Both the position numbers and the translations under genes were made by a program. Shown piece after piece: positions 42,727 through 51,307 of a DNA stretch of 64,000 bases. The notes under the pieces are model-generated. The model was not told where the DNA came from. It saw only the letters and a program-made list of their open reading frames with translations, and did no database searches. How positions within the stretch are numbered: the stretch's first letter is position 1; each line of letters starts with the position of its first letter. This DNA is from Anaerolineae bacterium (lineage in GTDB: Bacteria > Chloroflexota > Anaerolineae > Promineifilales > Promineifilaceae): the NCBI GenBank assembly GCA_023382655.1, contig JAHDWK010000003.1, positions 62,001 through 126,000 of the forward strand, read 5' to 3'.

Positions 42727-45252
42727 ATGCTTGTACCACTATCCTGGCTCAAAGATTTTGTGACCATAGACCGCCCGGTGGCCGAGGTTGACCGCATCCT
42801 CACTAATGCCGGGTTGGAAGTGAAAACCATTGAATTCATCGGCATCCCCGGCGCAGACCTGGTGTGGGATCGTGACCTTATTGTCCTGGGGCACATCCTC
42901 AAGGTGGAGCAGCACCCCAATGCGGACAAACTGGTGCTGGCCACGGTGGAGTATGGCGCTGACGCGCCCGAAGTCGTCGTCACCGGCGCGCCCAACCTGT
43001 TTGAATTTGTGGGGCAGGGTGATATTAGCAGCCGGGGGTTGTATTCGCCGCTGGCGCTGGAAGGGGCGGAACTGTATGATGGGCACAAAGACGGCCGTAG
43101 CAAAATGAAATTGAAGGGACGGCCGTTGCGCGGCATCCACAATCGCTGCATGGTCTGTTCCGAAAAAGAGCTGGGCATCAGCGACGAACACGAAGGCATC
43201 ATCCTCATCACCAAAGATGAATGGTCGCCCGATTATGTGGCCGGGACACCCTTGCAAGATGTTCTCGGCGATGCTGTGCTGGAAATTGACATCATCCCCA
43301 ACATCGCCCGTTGCGCCTCCATGCTCGGCGTCGCCCGCGAATACGCCGCCCTTACCAACCAGCCGCTGCGCCTGCCTGACTACCACGTCATCATGGACGG
43401 CCCGCCGGTCGAGGGTAAGGTACTCATCACCACCGACGAGCCGGAACTCAATCCCCGCTTCGTGGGCATGGTCATCAACAACGTGCAGCAAATTGACAGT
43501 CCCTACTGGATGCAATACCGTCTGCGGTTGGCCGGGATGCGCCCCATCAACGTCGTCGTGGACATCAGCAACTACGTTATGCTGGAAATGGGCCAGCCCA
43601 ACCATACCTTCGACTACGACTTCCTGCGCCAGCGGGCTAACGAATACGCACCTGATGGCCCCATTCACATCCATACCCGCCTGCCCCGACCCGGCGAAAC
43701 GCTGACCACGCTGGACGAAAAAGTCCACAAGTTGCCCCCCCACGCCATCCTGGTCACAGATCCACTCAGCAATCTCAGTCTGGGTGGCATCATGGGCGGG
43801 CTGGACAGCGAAATCAAGCCGGAGACGCAAAACGTGCTGCTGGAAGCGGCCGCCTGGAACTTCATCAACATCCGTCGCACCAGCACCGCCTTAGGTATTC
43901 ACAGCGACGCTGCCTTTCGTTTCAGCCGGGGGGTGCATCCCAGCCAGGCACTGTTGGGCGCACAGCGCGCCGCCGAATTGATGCGGCGGCTGGCGGGTGG
44001 CACGGTGGCGCAGGGCCTTGTAGATTACTATCCCAACCCACCGCAGCCAACGGCCGTGACACTGAAATATGAGTATACCCGGCGACTGAGCGGGCTGGAT
44101 TTGTCTGGGGAAGCGATGGCCGACCTGCTGCGTCGCCTGGAATTTGCGGTGACGGTGGAGGGTGATCATCTCGTGGCGACTGTACCTGACCATCGCCTGG
44201 ACATTGAAGGCCCTCACGATTTGGTAGAGGAAATTTGCCGCGTTTACGGCTATGACAATATCCCCAATACCATCCTCTCTGACCCCCTGCCGCCGCAGCG
44301 GGGTAACCCCAAACTGGAACAGGAGGAGCGCATCAAGGATGGGCTGGTGCAGGCCGGTTTGCAGGAACTGATTACCTTTCGCCTGACCTCGCCAGCGTAT
44401 GAGGCAAAGCTACTGCCAGGGAGCGAGGGGGATGCACGGCCATATGTCAGCCTCACCAACCCCAACTCCGCGGAACGGGCCGTCATGCGCCACTCGCTGC
44501 TGGCCTCCGTGCTGGAAATTGCCGCCCACAACAGCCGCTACCAGGAGCGCATCGCCATTTTCGAGATTGGCCCCATCTTCATCGAAGACGAGGAGGAAAT
44601 CCTACCCACCGAACAGACGCGGCTATCGCTGGCGCTCACCGGGCAGCGTGGCGTCCCTGGTTGGCAGGGCGATAATACCGGGCAGTACGACTTCTTCGAT
44701 CTAAAGGGCATCCTGGAAACGCTGTTCGGCGAGCTACATGTCCCCATCAGCTTCGAAGCAGCGCAGCACCCCTCCTACCGGCCTGGGCGCACGGCGCGGC
44801 TGCTGTTGAACGGGCAGCAAATCGGTGTGATGGGTGAATTGCACCCGCTGGTAGCCGAGCGGCTCGACCTGCGCCTGGAACGGGACCAGCCCGTGCTGGC
44901 AGCCGATATTGATCTGGACGCTCTCATCCCGCACATCCCGCCCTACTATCCTTACGCCCCCATCTCACCCTACCCGCCGATTGAGGAGGATTTGGCGGTG
45001 GTGGTGGATGTGGGAGTCACGGCCGTGACTGTCGAAGAAACCATCCGCCAGGCTGGCGGCAACCTGCTCAAAGATGTGCGCCTCTTTGACGTGTACGAAG
45101 GGGAACAAATCGGCAAAGGCAAACGCAGCCTAGCCTACCATCTCACCTTCCAGGCTGCCGACAAAACGCTCAACGACAAAGCCGTCGCCAAACAGCGCCA
45201 GCGCATCATCGCCACGTTAGCGCAGCGGCTCAACGCTAAAATCCGGGAATGA
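42727..45252 (+). CDS. pheT: Phenylalanyl-tRNA synthetase beta subunit
   Basis: An 841-residue PheT with the full domain set: EMAP-type tRNA-binding domain (about 42-170, IVLGHILKVEQHPNADKL), B3/B4 editing domain (about 220-400), B5 (about 410-480, TAVTLKYEYTRRLSG onward), catalytic-like core (about 490-720) and FDX-ACB anticodon domain at the end (YPPIEEDLAVVVDVGV, LFDVYEGEQIGKGKRSLA). The ATG at 42727 gives the standard MLVPLSWLKDFV start with GGAG upstream; an ATG at 42688 would translate the stem-loop. Forms the (alpha-beta)2 enzyme with pheS. Confidence 0.96.
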   Translation: MLVPLSWLKDFVTIDRPVAEVDRILTNAGLEVKTIEFIGIPGADLVWDRDLIVLGHILKVEQHPNADKLVLATVEYGADAPEVVVTGAPNLFEFVGQGDISSRGLYSPLALEGAELYDGHKDGRSKMKLKGRPLRGIHNRCMVCSEKELGISDEHEGIILITKDEWSPDYVAGTPLQDVLGDAVLEIDIIPNIARCASMLGVAREYAALTNQPLRLPDYHVIMDGPPVEGKVLITTDEPELNPRFVGMVINNVQQIDSPYWMQYRLRLAGMRPINVVVDISNYVMLEMGQPNHTFDYDFLRQRANEYAPDGPIHIHTRLPRPGETLTTLDEKVHKLPPHAILVTDPLSNLSLGGIMGGLDSEIKPETQNVLLEAAAWNFINIRRTSTALGIHSDAAFRFSRGVHPSQALLGAQRAAELMRRLAGGTVAQGLVDYYPNPPQPTAVTLKYEYTRRLSGLDLSGEAMADLLRRLEFAVTVEGDHLVATVPDHRLDIEGPHDLVEEICRVYGYDNIPNTILSDPLPPQRGNPKLEQEERIKDGLVQAGLQELITFRLTSPAYEAKLLPGSEGDARPYVSLTNPNSAERAVMRHSLLASVLEIAAHNSRYQERIAIFEIGPIFIEDEEEILPTEQTRLSLALTGQRGVPGWQGDNTGQYDFFDLKGILETLFGELHVPISFEAAQHPSYRPGRTARLLLNGQQIGVMGELHPLVAERLDLRLERDQPVLAADIDLDALIPHIPPYYPYAPISPYPPIEEDLAVVVDVGVTAVTVEETIRQAGGNLLKDVRLFDVYEGEQIGKGKRSLAYHLTFQAADKTLNDKAVAKQRQRIIATLAQRLNAKIRE

Positions 45253-45326
45253 CAGGGTGGCAAGGTGAAAGGGTGACAAGGTGAATTTTGTCGCCCCTTC
45301 ACCCAGTCACCTTGTCACCTTGTCAA
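45252..45326. repeat. Inverted 8-base array between pheT and the acyltransferase
   Basis: GGTGGCAA, GGTGAAAG, GGTGACAA, GGTGAATT units, then complementary CACCTTGT units ending right at the ATG of the next gene. It fills the whole spacer. Confidence 0.85.
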
Positions 45327-46039
45327 TGAAACTACTCGTCCGTCTGCTTGCCTACCTCATCGGATACCCACTGTTTCATACGGTGATGAAAGTCAAGGTG
45401 GTGGGGCGAGAGAATTTGCCGCCGAAGAGAGAGCCGTTCATCCTCATTTGTAATCACTTTAGCTGGTTTGAGGTGCCGCTGTTGATTGGTAGACTGCCCT
45501 ATAAAATTGTTATTTTGGGATCGGCGGAGGTGTGGCAGCATCCGGTGGGCAAATGGTTGGCGTGGGCGTTTGAGGGCATTCCCATTCAGCGGGGACAGGT
45601 GGATCGGGAACCGCTCAAACGGGCGTTGGCGGTGCTGGCCGAAGGTGGGGTGCTGGGCATTTTTCCAGAGGGGGGGATTGATCCGGCGTTACGGCCGTTG
45701 ACCGATGCCGGTATCAACGTAGCCGGGCTTCCCGGACAGACGGCGCGCATTCCCGGCACGCTTATTGAGGCCAGGCCTGGGGCGGCATATCTGGCAGTGA
45801 AAAGTGGGGCAAAGGTGCTACCGACGGCCGTGACCGGCGCCGAGTACGTCTGGCAAAACCTGCGTCGTTGGCGGCGTACCCCCGTTACCCTGCACATCGG
45901 CCCTCCCTTTGGCCCCCTCACCGTTGACTCTCACCTGAAAAACGCCGACAAACGCGCCGCCATTGACGCTTGCGGTGACGAGATGATGCACCATATCGCC
46001 ACCCTCCTCCCCCCCCACCAACGCGGCTATTACGCTTGA
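45326..46039 (+). CDS. plsC: PlsC-like 1-acyl-glycerol-3-phosphate acyltransferase
   Basis: A 237-residue membrane-associated acyltransferase. The first block reads FILICNHFSWFEVPLLI (about 40-56), i.e. NHxxxxE where the family normally has NHxxxxD; the second block (EGIPIQRGQVDRE, Arg near 91) and third block FPEGG near 117-121 are normal. Acts in phospholipid synthesis, acylating the sn-2 position, if active. The ATG at 45326 gives the natural MKLLVRLLAY start; a longer frame would translate the repeat array. The Glu may keep activity or change it. Confidence 0.85.
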   Translation: MKLLVRLLAYLIGYPLFHTVMKVKVVGRENLPPKREPFILICNHFSWFEVPLLIGRLPYKIVILGSAEVWQHPVGKWLAWAFEGIPIQRGQVDREPLKRALAVLAEGGVLGIFPEGGIDPALRPLTDAGINVAGLPGQTARIPGTLIEARPGAAYLAVKSGAKVLPTAVTGAEYVWQNLRRWRRTPVTLHIGPPFGPLTVDSHLKNADKRAAIDACGDEMMHHIATLLPPHQRGYYA

Positions 46040-46074
46040 TTTCTATCCACAGATTTCACAGGTGAATCATCTGC

Positions 46075-46968
46075 TTACATGACGAATTCGCCGATGCGGG
46101 CGATGGCCTGGCGGCTTTCGGGGATCAGGGCGGCCAGGGCGTGCCAGACGTGTACCATATCCGGCCACACTTCCAGGGTCACGTCTACGCCGTCGGCGCG
46201 GGCACGGGCCAACAGGCGGGTGGCGTCGTCCAGCAAGATTTCGTTCTCGCCCACCTGAATGAGCAGGCGCGGCAGCCCGGCCAACGAGGCGTAGAGCGGG
46301 GAGATGAGCGGATGGGTCAGGTCACGGCCGTCCGCATACCACCGGGCATACCGCGCCAACAGTTCCGGCGTCAGCAGTACATCCACCTGCCGCTTGCCGG
46401 TCATGGAATCGCCGGTTCCGGCCAGATCAGTCCAGGGGGAGATGCACACGGCCGTGCCCGGCAATCGCTCCCCCGCATCCCGTAGCGCCACCAACGCCGC
46501 CAGCGCCAACCCACCACCGGCCGAGTCCCCCATAATGGTCAGATTTTCCGGTTTATATCCGGCCGCCAGCAGCCAGCGATACGCCGCCACCGCGTCGTCA
46601 ACCGCTGCCGGGAAAGGGTGTTCTGGGGCCAGGCGATAGTCGGGCAGCAGCACCCGACTTTGCACCGCGCGGGCCGCATACCCGCCCAAAAAGCGATGGG
46701 AGCGGGCCGAACCCAGGCAATACGCACCGCCGTGCAGGTAGAGGATGGCACGGCCGTCCGCAACCTGAGCAGGAATCACCCATTCCGCGGCTAAAGAACC
46801 AATGCTCACCGATTCAGCCCGGCAATCGGCGGGCAGCCTGGCCCGCGCCCCCAGTTTCTCCATGCTGCGCCGGGTTTCGGCTATATCCTCATGCAGCCGC
46901 CCGGCCGTTTGCTTTTGCAACCGCCCCGCCAACATCGCCCACAGCATCCGAAATTGCCAGCTTGCCAT
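46075..46968 (-). CDS. Alpha/beta hydrolase fold-3 (HSL-type esterase/lipase)
   Basis: A 297-residue hormone-sensitive-lipase-family esterase. The oxyanion motif HGGAY lies near residues 76-80, the nucleophile Ser in LTIMGDSAGGGLAL near 145, the acid residue in the QVGENEILLDDA segment near 238-249 and the catalytic His in DMVHVWHAL near 270. No signal peptide, so it is cytoplasmic. The family hydrolyses short-chain esters and similar molecules; natural substrate unknown. Divergent from the GT4 gene with a 7-base repeat array between. Confidence 0.92.
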   Translation of the reverse strand: MASWQFRMLWAMLAGRLQKQTAGRLHEDIAETRRSMEKLGARARLPADCRAESVSIGSLAAEWVIPAQVADGRAILYLHGGAYCLGSARSHRFLGGYAARAVQSRVLLPDYRLAPEHPFPAAVDDAVAAYRWLLAAGYKPENLTIMGDSAGGGLALAALVALRDAGERLPGTAVCISPWTDLAGTGDSMTGKRQVDVLLTPELLARYARWYADGRDLTHPLISPLYASLAGLPRLLIQVGENEILLDDATRLLARARADGVDVTLEVWPDMVHVWHALAALIPESRQAIARIGEFVM

Positions 46969-47011
46969 CTATTGTTTTCCCTTGAAGTCAATCAAAAATC
47001 AATCACCGCTC

Positions 47012-47076
47012 ACGCATCACCGATTACCGATTACGGATTACCGATTACCGATTACCGATTACCGATTACGGGTTAC
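47012..47076. repeat. 7-base repeat array between HSL and GT4 genes
   Basis: About eight CCGATTA units with single CGGATTA and CGGGTTA variants, in the 151-base divergent region. Confidence 0.88.
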
Positions 47077-47119
47077 AGAATTGTCGCCTATTTCCCCAGA
47101 TCGTGGTACACATCCGGTT

Positions 47120-48292
47120 GTGCGCGTGGCGATGATTGGGCCGTTTGGCCTGCACCCCAAACAGACGATGCGCAGCCGGGCGCTGCCGCTGGCCAAAGAA
47201 CTAACCCGACGCGGCCATCAGGTCTGCCTGTTCATGCCTCCCTGGCACACGCCGGCCGAGGCAGACAAAACGTGGCAGGAGGATGGCGTGACGCTGCGTT
47301 ATGTGCCCCTGGGCGGTGGTGTCCCCGGCATCACCTGGCGGCTGGTGCGCGAGGCGCTGGCCTGGCAGCCGGATGTGGTGCATGGTTTTAAGCCGAAGGC
47401 GTACAGCGGGCTGGCCTTGTGGTGGCTCTGGCAGTTTCACCGCCGCCGCCTGCGGCTGGTGTTGGATACGGATGATTGGGAGGGCTGGGGTGGCTGGAAT
47501 GAGCGCGAACCGTACACGGCCGTGCAAAAACATTTCTTCGCCTGGCAGGAACGGTGGGGTCTCACCCATTGCCACACCCTCACCGTCGCCAGCCGCGCCC
47601 TGCAAACCATCGCCCTGAGCCGGGGCGTGCCGCCGGAGCGGTTGGTGTATGTGCCCAATGGGCCGGGTATCAGTAATCGGTTATCGGTTATCGGTTATCG
47701 GTCAACTGATTACCGATTACCGATTACCGATTACCGTCCTACCCTCCTCCTCTACAGCCGTTTCTTTGAGTTTGAGGTCTCGCGGTTGGCGGCGGTTTTA
47801 CAGGGAGTGCATACGGCCGTGCCTCATTTGCGCATCCTATTGGTGGGGCAAAGCCTGTTTGACGCCGATGCTGCCCAATTTCAACAACTGCTGGCGGTAG
47901 GCGGGGTGTTGGAGGCGATTACAGATGCGGGTTGGGTAGAGCCGGACAGATTGCCGGAGGTGCTGGCACAGGCAGATGTGGGCATTTACCTGATGGATGA
48001 CACATTGCTGAACCGGACGAAGTGCCCGGTGAAACTGGGGGATATGCTGGCAGTGGGGCTGCCGGTGGTGGCGGAGGCGGTGGGACAGGTGGGGGAATAT
48101 GTGGTGCACGGCCGTACCGGTCTGCTACGGCCGTCTGGTGATGTGGCCGGTTTGGTGACCGACCTGGTCCACCTGCTGCAAAACCCGGCCGAGCGCCAAC
48201 AGTTGGCCGCCAATGCCAGCGCCCACATTCAGACCCATTTTTCCTGGGAAAAATTAGCCATCACGCTGGAAAGTGCTTACAGCACGTTGTAA
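47120..48292 (+). CDS. Glycosyltransferase family 4 with an in-frame 7-base repeat linker
   Basis: A 390-residue GT-B enzyme. The N-terminal domain shows VAMIGPFGLHPKQTM and DTDDWEGWGGW; after the hinge YVPNG the C-terminal domain has LLLYSRFFEFE, ILLVGQSLF, DAGWVEPDRLPEVLAQADVGIYLMDD and the donor-binding CPVKLGDMLAVGLPVVAEAVGQVGEYV. About 24 residues at the hinge (184-208) are encoded by the repeat array at 47672. The GTG at 47120 fits the usual MRVAMIGPFG start; ATG 47132 is an alternative, and starts upstream would cross the other array and overlap the HSL gene. Likely adds a hexose in surface polysaccharide synthesis. Confidence 0.88.
   Translation: MRVAMIGPFGLHPKQTMRSRALPLAKELTRRGHQVCLFMPPWHTPAEADKTWQEDGVTLRYVPLGGGVPGITWRLVREALAWQPDVVHGFKPKAYSGLALWWLWQFHRRRLRLVLDTDDWEGWGGWNEREPYTAVQKHFFAWQERWGLTHCHTLTVASRALQTIALSRGVPPERLVYVPNGPGISNRLSVIGYRSTDYRLPITDYRPTLLLYSRFFEFEVSRLAAVLQGVHTAVPHLRILLVGQSLFDADAAQFQQLLAVGGVLEAITDAGWVEPDRLPEVLAQADVGIYLMDDTLLNRTKCPVKLGDMLAVGLPVVAEAVGQVGEYVVHGRTGLLRPSGDVAGLVTDLVHLLQNPAERQQLAANASAHIQTHFSWEKLAITLESAYSTL
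47672..47740 (+). repeat. Inverted 7-base array inside the GT4 gene
   Basis: Four GGTTATC-type units and then four ATTACCG units face each other, so a hairpin could form. It codes for the interdomain hinge of the enzyme and keeps the frame. Confidence 0.87.
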
Positions 48293-48301
48293 GGACGCCC
48301 C

Positions 48302-49216
48302 TTACGCGGCAGTGATGTCCAACAATGTCGGCAAATCAAAATCGGTGTGGTGGTGGGGGCCGCCCACAATCATGCCCACTTCCGGCAGCGGGGCATAATC
48401 CAGAAACGCTTTGGCCAGTTCATACGATTCCTGAATTCGCGCCGGGATATTGGAAAAGTCCAGCAACCCTTTGGACACGGAGCAGGGCGAAGGCAGATAG
48501 AGGACGGGAAGCTGCTCGGCGATGGCCGGCGCTTCCACCAAGGCCCGTTGGCGCAGGGCAGCGTGTAACGCCCACGTCACCATTTCGGCCACGTGGCGCG
48601 GCGGAGCGGTACGCTGGCAGGCATCGCCCACATCCAGCACCACCAGCGAGGCCGCACCCATCTGGATGGCTGCGCTCATGGGCACATAAGCCGTCAACGC
48701 GCCATCTACATACAGCTTGCCGCGAATTTCCACCGGCGGGAAGACGCCGGGGATGGCCGTGCTGGCTAACAACGCCTGGTATAAATCCCCTTTGGTGAAG
48801 AGTGCGCCATGATAGGTCATCACTTCGGTAGCTACCGCGCCGAAGGGGATGGCGAGTGCTTCAAACTCACGGGTGGGCAGGGTGCGCACTCCCAGATCAA
48901 TCAAGTTGTGGTTGGGGAAGATGCTGGTGCGGTTGCTGAGGAAGTGGCGCGCCTGATCCAGTTTGCCGCCGGGGAAAATGGCTTCCCGGGTGATGTAGGG
49001 CCACACGGCCGCTAGACTCCGCACCCCATCTGCCATTCCCCAACAGGCAATCACCGCCCCGTTTAATGCGCCCACCGACGCGCCTACAATCAGGTCGGGC
49101 TGCAAACCGGCTCCGTGCAGGGCTTGTAACATGCCCACCTGCACCGCCCCGGAACCGGCCCCGGCGGAGAAAACAAAAGCGATGGGTTTAGGGAGGGAAT
49201 GCCAACGGTTGTCCAT
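48302..49216 (-). CDS. Patatin-like phospholipase
   Basis: A 304-residue patatin-fold lipid hydrolase with a Ser-Asp dyad. The GAGSGAVQVGMLQAL segment (about 19-33) forms the oxyanion loop, the Ser nucleophile lies in VGASVGALNGA (about residue 46) and the Asp in KLYVDGALTAYVP (about 180). The ATG at 49216 is used because an upstream one at 49255 would translate a tandem repeat. It is convergent with the GT4 gene, the two stops being ten bases apart. Substrate probably membrane lipids or stored lipids. Confidence 0.9.
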   Translation of the reverse strand: MDNRWHSLPKPIAFVFSAGAGSGAVQVGMLQALHGAGLQPDLIVGASVGALNGAVIACWGMADGVRSLAAVWPYITREAIFPGGKLDQARHFLSNRTSIFPNHNLIDLGVRTLPTREFEALAIPFGAVATEVMTYHGALFTKGDLYQALLASTAIPGVFPPVEIRGKLYVDGALTAYVPMSAAIQMGAASLVVLDVGDACQRTAPPRHVAEMVTWALHAALRQRALVEAPAIAEQLPVLYLPSPCSVSKGLLDFSNIPARIQESYELAKAFLDYAPLPEVGMIVGGPHHHTDFDLPTLLDITAA

Positions 49217-49218
49217 AA

Positions 49219-49299
49219 TGTAGAGACGTTGCAATGCAACGTCTTTACCAGGCAACGTCTTTACCAGGCAACGTCTTTACAATGCAACGTCTCTACAAT
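49219..49299. repeat. 16-base tandem repeat with inverted end
   Basis: Four 16-base units start at 49236, 49252, 49268 and 49284 (GCAACGTCTTTACCAG consensus). A GTAGAGACGTTGC arm at 49220-49232 is complementary to the last unit. It fills the spacer before the patatin gene. Confidence 0.85.
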
Positions 49300-49308
49300 A
49301 CACCGTTC

Positions 49309-50583
49309 TCACTCTTTTGGGGCGGTGGCGAGGGAAAAGTAGAGTGGTCTTTTAGTCCCATCGGGGCGCAGCAGGCTGTAGCCAGATTCGGAGAAGGCAG
49401 TCCCCAACAGGGGGCCGAAGTTGAGATTCCACAAAATCATTGGGCCGATCATGCCTTCGGTTTGTCCCCATTCAAAGGCACGCAAGGTGTATTCGGCTTG
49501 CTGCCATTCACCGACGTCGGCCATAAACGCCGCTTCGTCGGGAGGCGCGGAGGCGATGTTTTCAAAGCTGCCCCAGCCAAACTCTGTCACCCACAGGGGC
49601 AAAGTGGTCCCGTGTTCGGCCAGGAGGTGGCGGTAATCGTTCAAAGTGTCGGCGAAGAAGAAGCTGGGGTGGTTGTTGTGGCTGCGGGGGAGGGGGGAGG
49701 GGTGTACGGCCGTGCTATCCGGCGGATTACCATAGCCATACGGATGTACGCCAAGCGCATCTACCAGACCGGCCGCCCCGGCCTGGAGCATTTCCTGGAG
49801 AAAGAGGCGGTCATCTACGGCCGTGCCCCGATCATTGATGCCCGTCACGGCCGGCGCGCCGGCAATCAACACCGCGTCCGGGTCGGCCGCCCGCGCCCCT
49901 GTCGCCCCTGCCCGCAACAATTCTCCAAACGCCGCCCCGCCCATGGGGAAACCGTTCCATTCCCGCTGCAAATTCGGCTCATTCCATAATTCATAGGCCG
50001 CCACCCGCCCCCGGTAACGAGACGCCAGCGTGTGCATAAACTGTTCGTACAGGGCAAAGTCAGACGGTGGGCCATCCATCTCGGTAGTGGGGCGGCTCCA
50101 CTCCGGCGCTTTGCTCACACTCAGCAGCACATTCAAGCCCTGCGCGTTGGCCCGGTTGACAAAAGCATCCAATTCGGCAAAACGTTCAGGGTGCAGTTGG
50201 CCTGGTTCCGGTTCATACAACTTCCAGGAAACCTGCACCTTCACCCAGCCCACACCCAAAGCGGCCAGATGTACAAAAATCTCGTCCTGATCCCGCTCCA
50301 TCAAATGAATTTGCACACCCAACAGGTCACGGCGCAGCGGTGGGCCGGTGTAAGCGGGGAATGATGGTGTGGGGGTGGGCGTGGGCGATGGGGACATCGT
50401 GGGGTGAACGGGTGACACGGTGACACGGTGAAGGGGTGAGGGTGTCACCATATCATCTGGCGTGGCTGTCACCTTGTCACCTTGCCACCGTCCGATTGGT
50501 GAAATCGGCGTCACCGTGTCATTACGGCAGGCAGCCAACAGCAGACAGAGTAAGAGTAAAAGGAAGGGAAGGCTCACACGCAT
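49309..50583 (-). CDS. Secreted lipoprotein glycoside hydrolase (clan A TIM barrel)
   Basis: A 424-residue protein. A signal peptide with lipobox LLLAAC (Cys at about residue 19) is followed by a Thr/Pro/Ser-rich linker (about 25-75) largely written by an 8-base repeat array. The catalytic domain shows the acid/base Glu in YELWNEPNLQ near residue 200 and the nucleophile Glu in LWVTEFGWGS near 330, the clan GH-A pattern (GH5/GH39-like). It is probably a lipid-anchored extracellular glycosidase; the family number and substrate are not certain. Confidence 0.87.
   Translation of the reverse strand: MRVSLPFLLLLLCLLLAACRNDTVTPISPIGRWQGDKVTATPDDMVTPSPLHRVTVSPVHPTMSPSPTPTPTPSFPAYTGPPLRRDLLGVQIHLMERDQDEIFVHLAALGVGWVKVQVSWKLYEPEPGQLHPERFAELDAFVNRANAQGLNVLLSVSKAPEWSRPTTEMDGPPSDFALYEQFMHTLASRYRGRVAAYELWNEPNLQREWNGFPMGGAAFGELLRAGATGARAADPDAVLIAGAPAVTGINDRGTAVDDRLFLQEMLQAGAAGLVDALGVHPYGYGNPPDSTAVHPSPLPRSHNNHPSFFFADTLNDYRHLLAEHGTTLPLWVTEFGWGSFENIASAPPDEAAFMADVGEWQQAEYTLRAFEWGQTEGMIGPMILWNLNFGPLLGTAFSESGYSLLRPDGTKRPLYFSLATAPKE
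50405..50522 (-). repeat. In-frame 8-base arrays in the lipoprotein linker
   Basis: GGTGACAC-like units (50407-50450) and inverted TTGTCACC-like units (50468-50520) lie in the linker between the lipobox and the catalytic domain. Confidence 0.8.
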
Positions 50584-50637
50584 GGGGCGATTCTAGGACA
50601 GGTGGCAGGGGGGCGCAACGGCCGTTACAATTCCCTC

Positions 50638-51273
50638 ATGTCCACCCCATACCCCATCCCGGCGGCAGAGACGCGCGTGGAAATTGCGGTCAAAAATTCG
50701 CGGTTTATGGCCACGGCCGTGCCCGTTTTCACCGTAGACGAAGCCAAAGTATTCATCGCCCGCATGAAGGCCGAGTTCAGCGACGCCAGCCATAATGTGC
50801 CCGCTTTTCTGGTCGGGTTTGGGGCGTCGGTGACGGCGCATTGCAGCGATGATGGCGAACCGGCAGGCACGGCCGGACGGCCGTTGCTGGCCGTGTTACA
50901 AGGCAGCGGTTTGGGCGATGTGGCCGTGGTGGTGACGCGCTATTTTGGGGGCACCAAACTGGGCACGGGTGGGCTGGTGCGGGCTTACACCGACGCGGGC
51001 AAAGCGGTGCTGACGGCCGTGCCCCGCGCCGAAAAAGTGCCCACCCATACGGTGTTGACGGTCGTGCCCTACCCCTTGTTGGAGCGGGTACGATTGCTGG
51101 TGGGGCAGTTTGACGGCCGTGTCCTGGAAGAAGAGTTCGCCGCCGACATCACCATCACCGCCCAGTTTCGGGTAATGCGCTTCCCCGCTTTTCAAGAGGC
51201 GCTGCGCGAGCTTTCACATGGGGCGCTGGCCGCCGAAATTGTAGAGACAACCACCCAGATTCACCGCCTGTAG
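50638..51273 (+). CDS. yigZ: IMPACT/YigZ family protein
   Basis: A 211-residue protein of the YigZ/IMPACT family. The N-terminal domain shows IAVKNSRFMATAVP, HNVPAFLVGFG (a variant of the HxCxAF motif), CSDDGEPAGTAGRPLL and VVVTRYFGGTKLGTGGLVRAY; the C-terminal DUF1949 domain is at about 140-211. It is thought to bind RNA or ribosomes and relates to a eukaryotic translation regulator; its bacterial role is unsettled. The ATG at 50638 gives the standard length. It is divergent from the lipoprotein gene by 54 bases and carries five ACGGCCGT copies. Confidence 0.92.
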   Translation: MSTPYPIPAAETRVEIAVKNSRFMATAVPVFTVDEAKVFIARMKAEFSDASHNVPAFLVGFGASVTAHCSDDGEPAGTAGRPLLAVLQGSGLGDVAVVVTRYFGGTKLGTGGLVRAYTDAGKAVLTAVPRAEKVPTHTVLTVVPYPLLERVRLLVGQFDGRVLEEEFAADITITAQFRVMRFPAFQEALRELSHGALAAEIVETTTQIHRL

Positions 51274-51307
51274 CAATTTTTAGAGGTAATCCGGTCAAGC
51301 CAACAAT

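Noticed and set aside
42739-43830. Long minus-strand frame antisense to pheT
   Set aside because: Shadow of a strongly conserved gene; low-complexity His/Val/Asp composition and no family motif.
47012-47076. Repeat arrays as CRISPR
   Set aside because: Units are 7-8 bases with no spacers of 25-45 bases and no cas genes in the window.
46802-47119. Extended N-terminus for the GT4 gene
   Set aside because: It overlaps the conserved start of the divergent esterase and would translate a 7-base array; the GT4 fold begins at 47120-47132.
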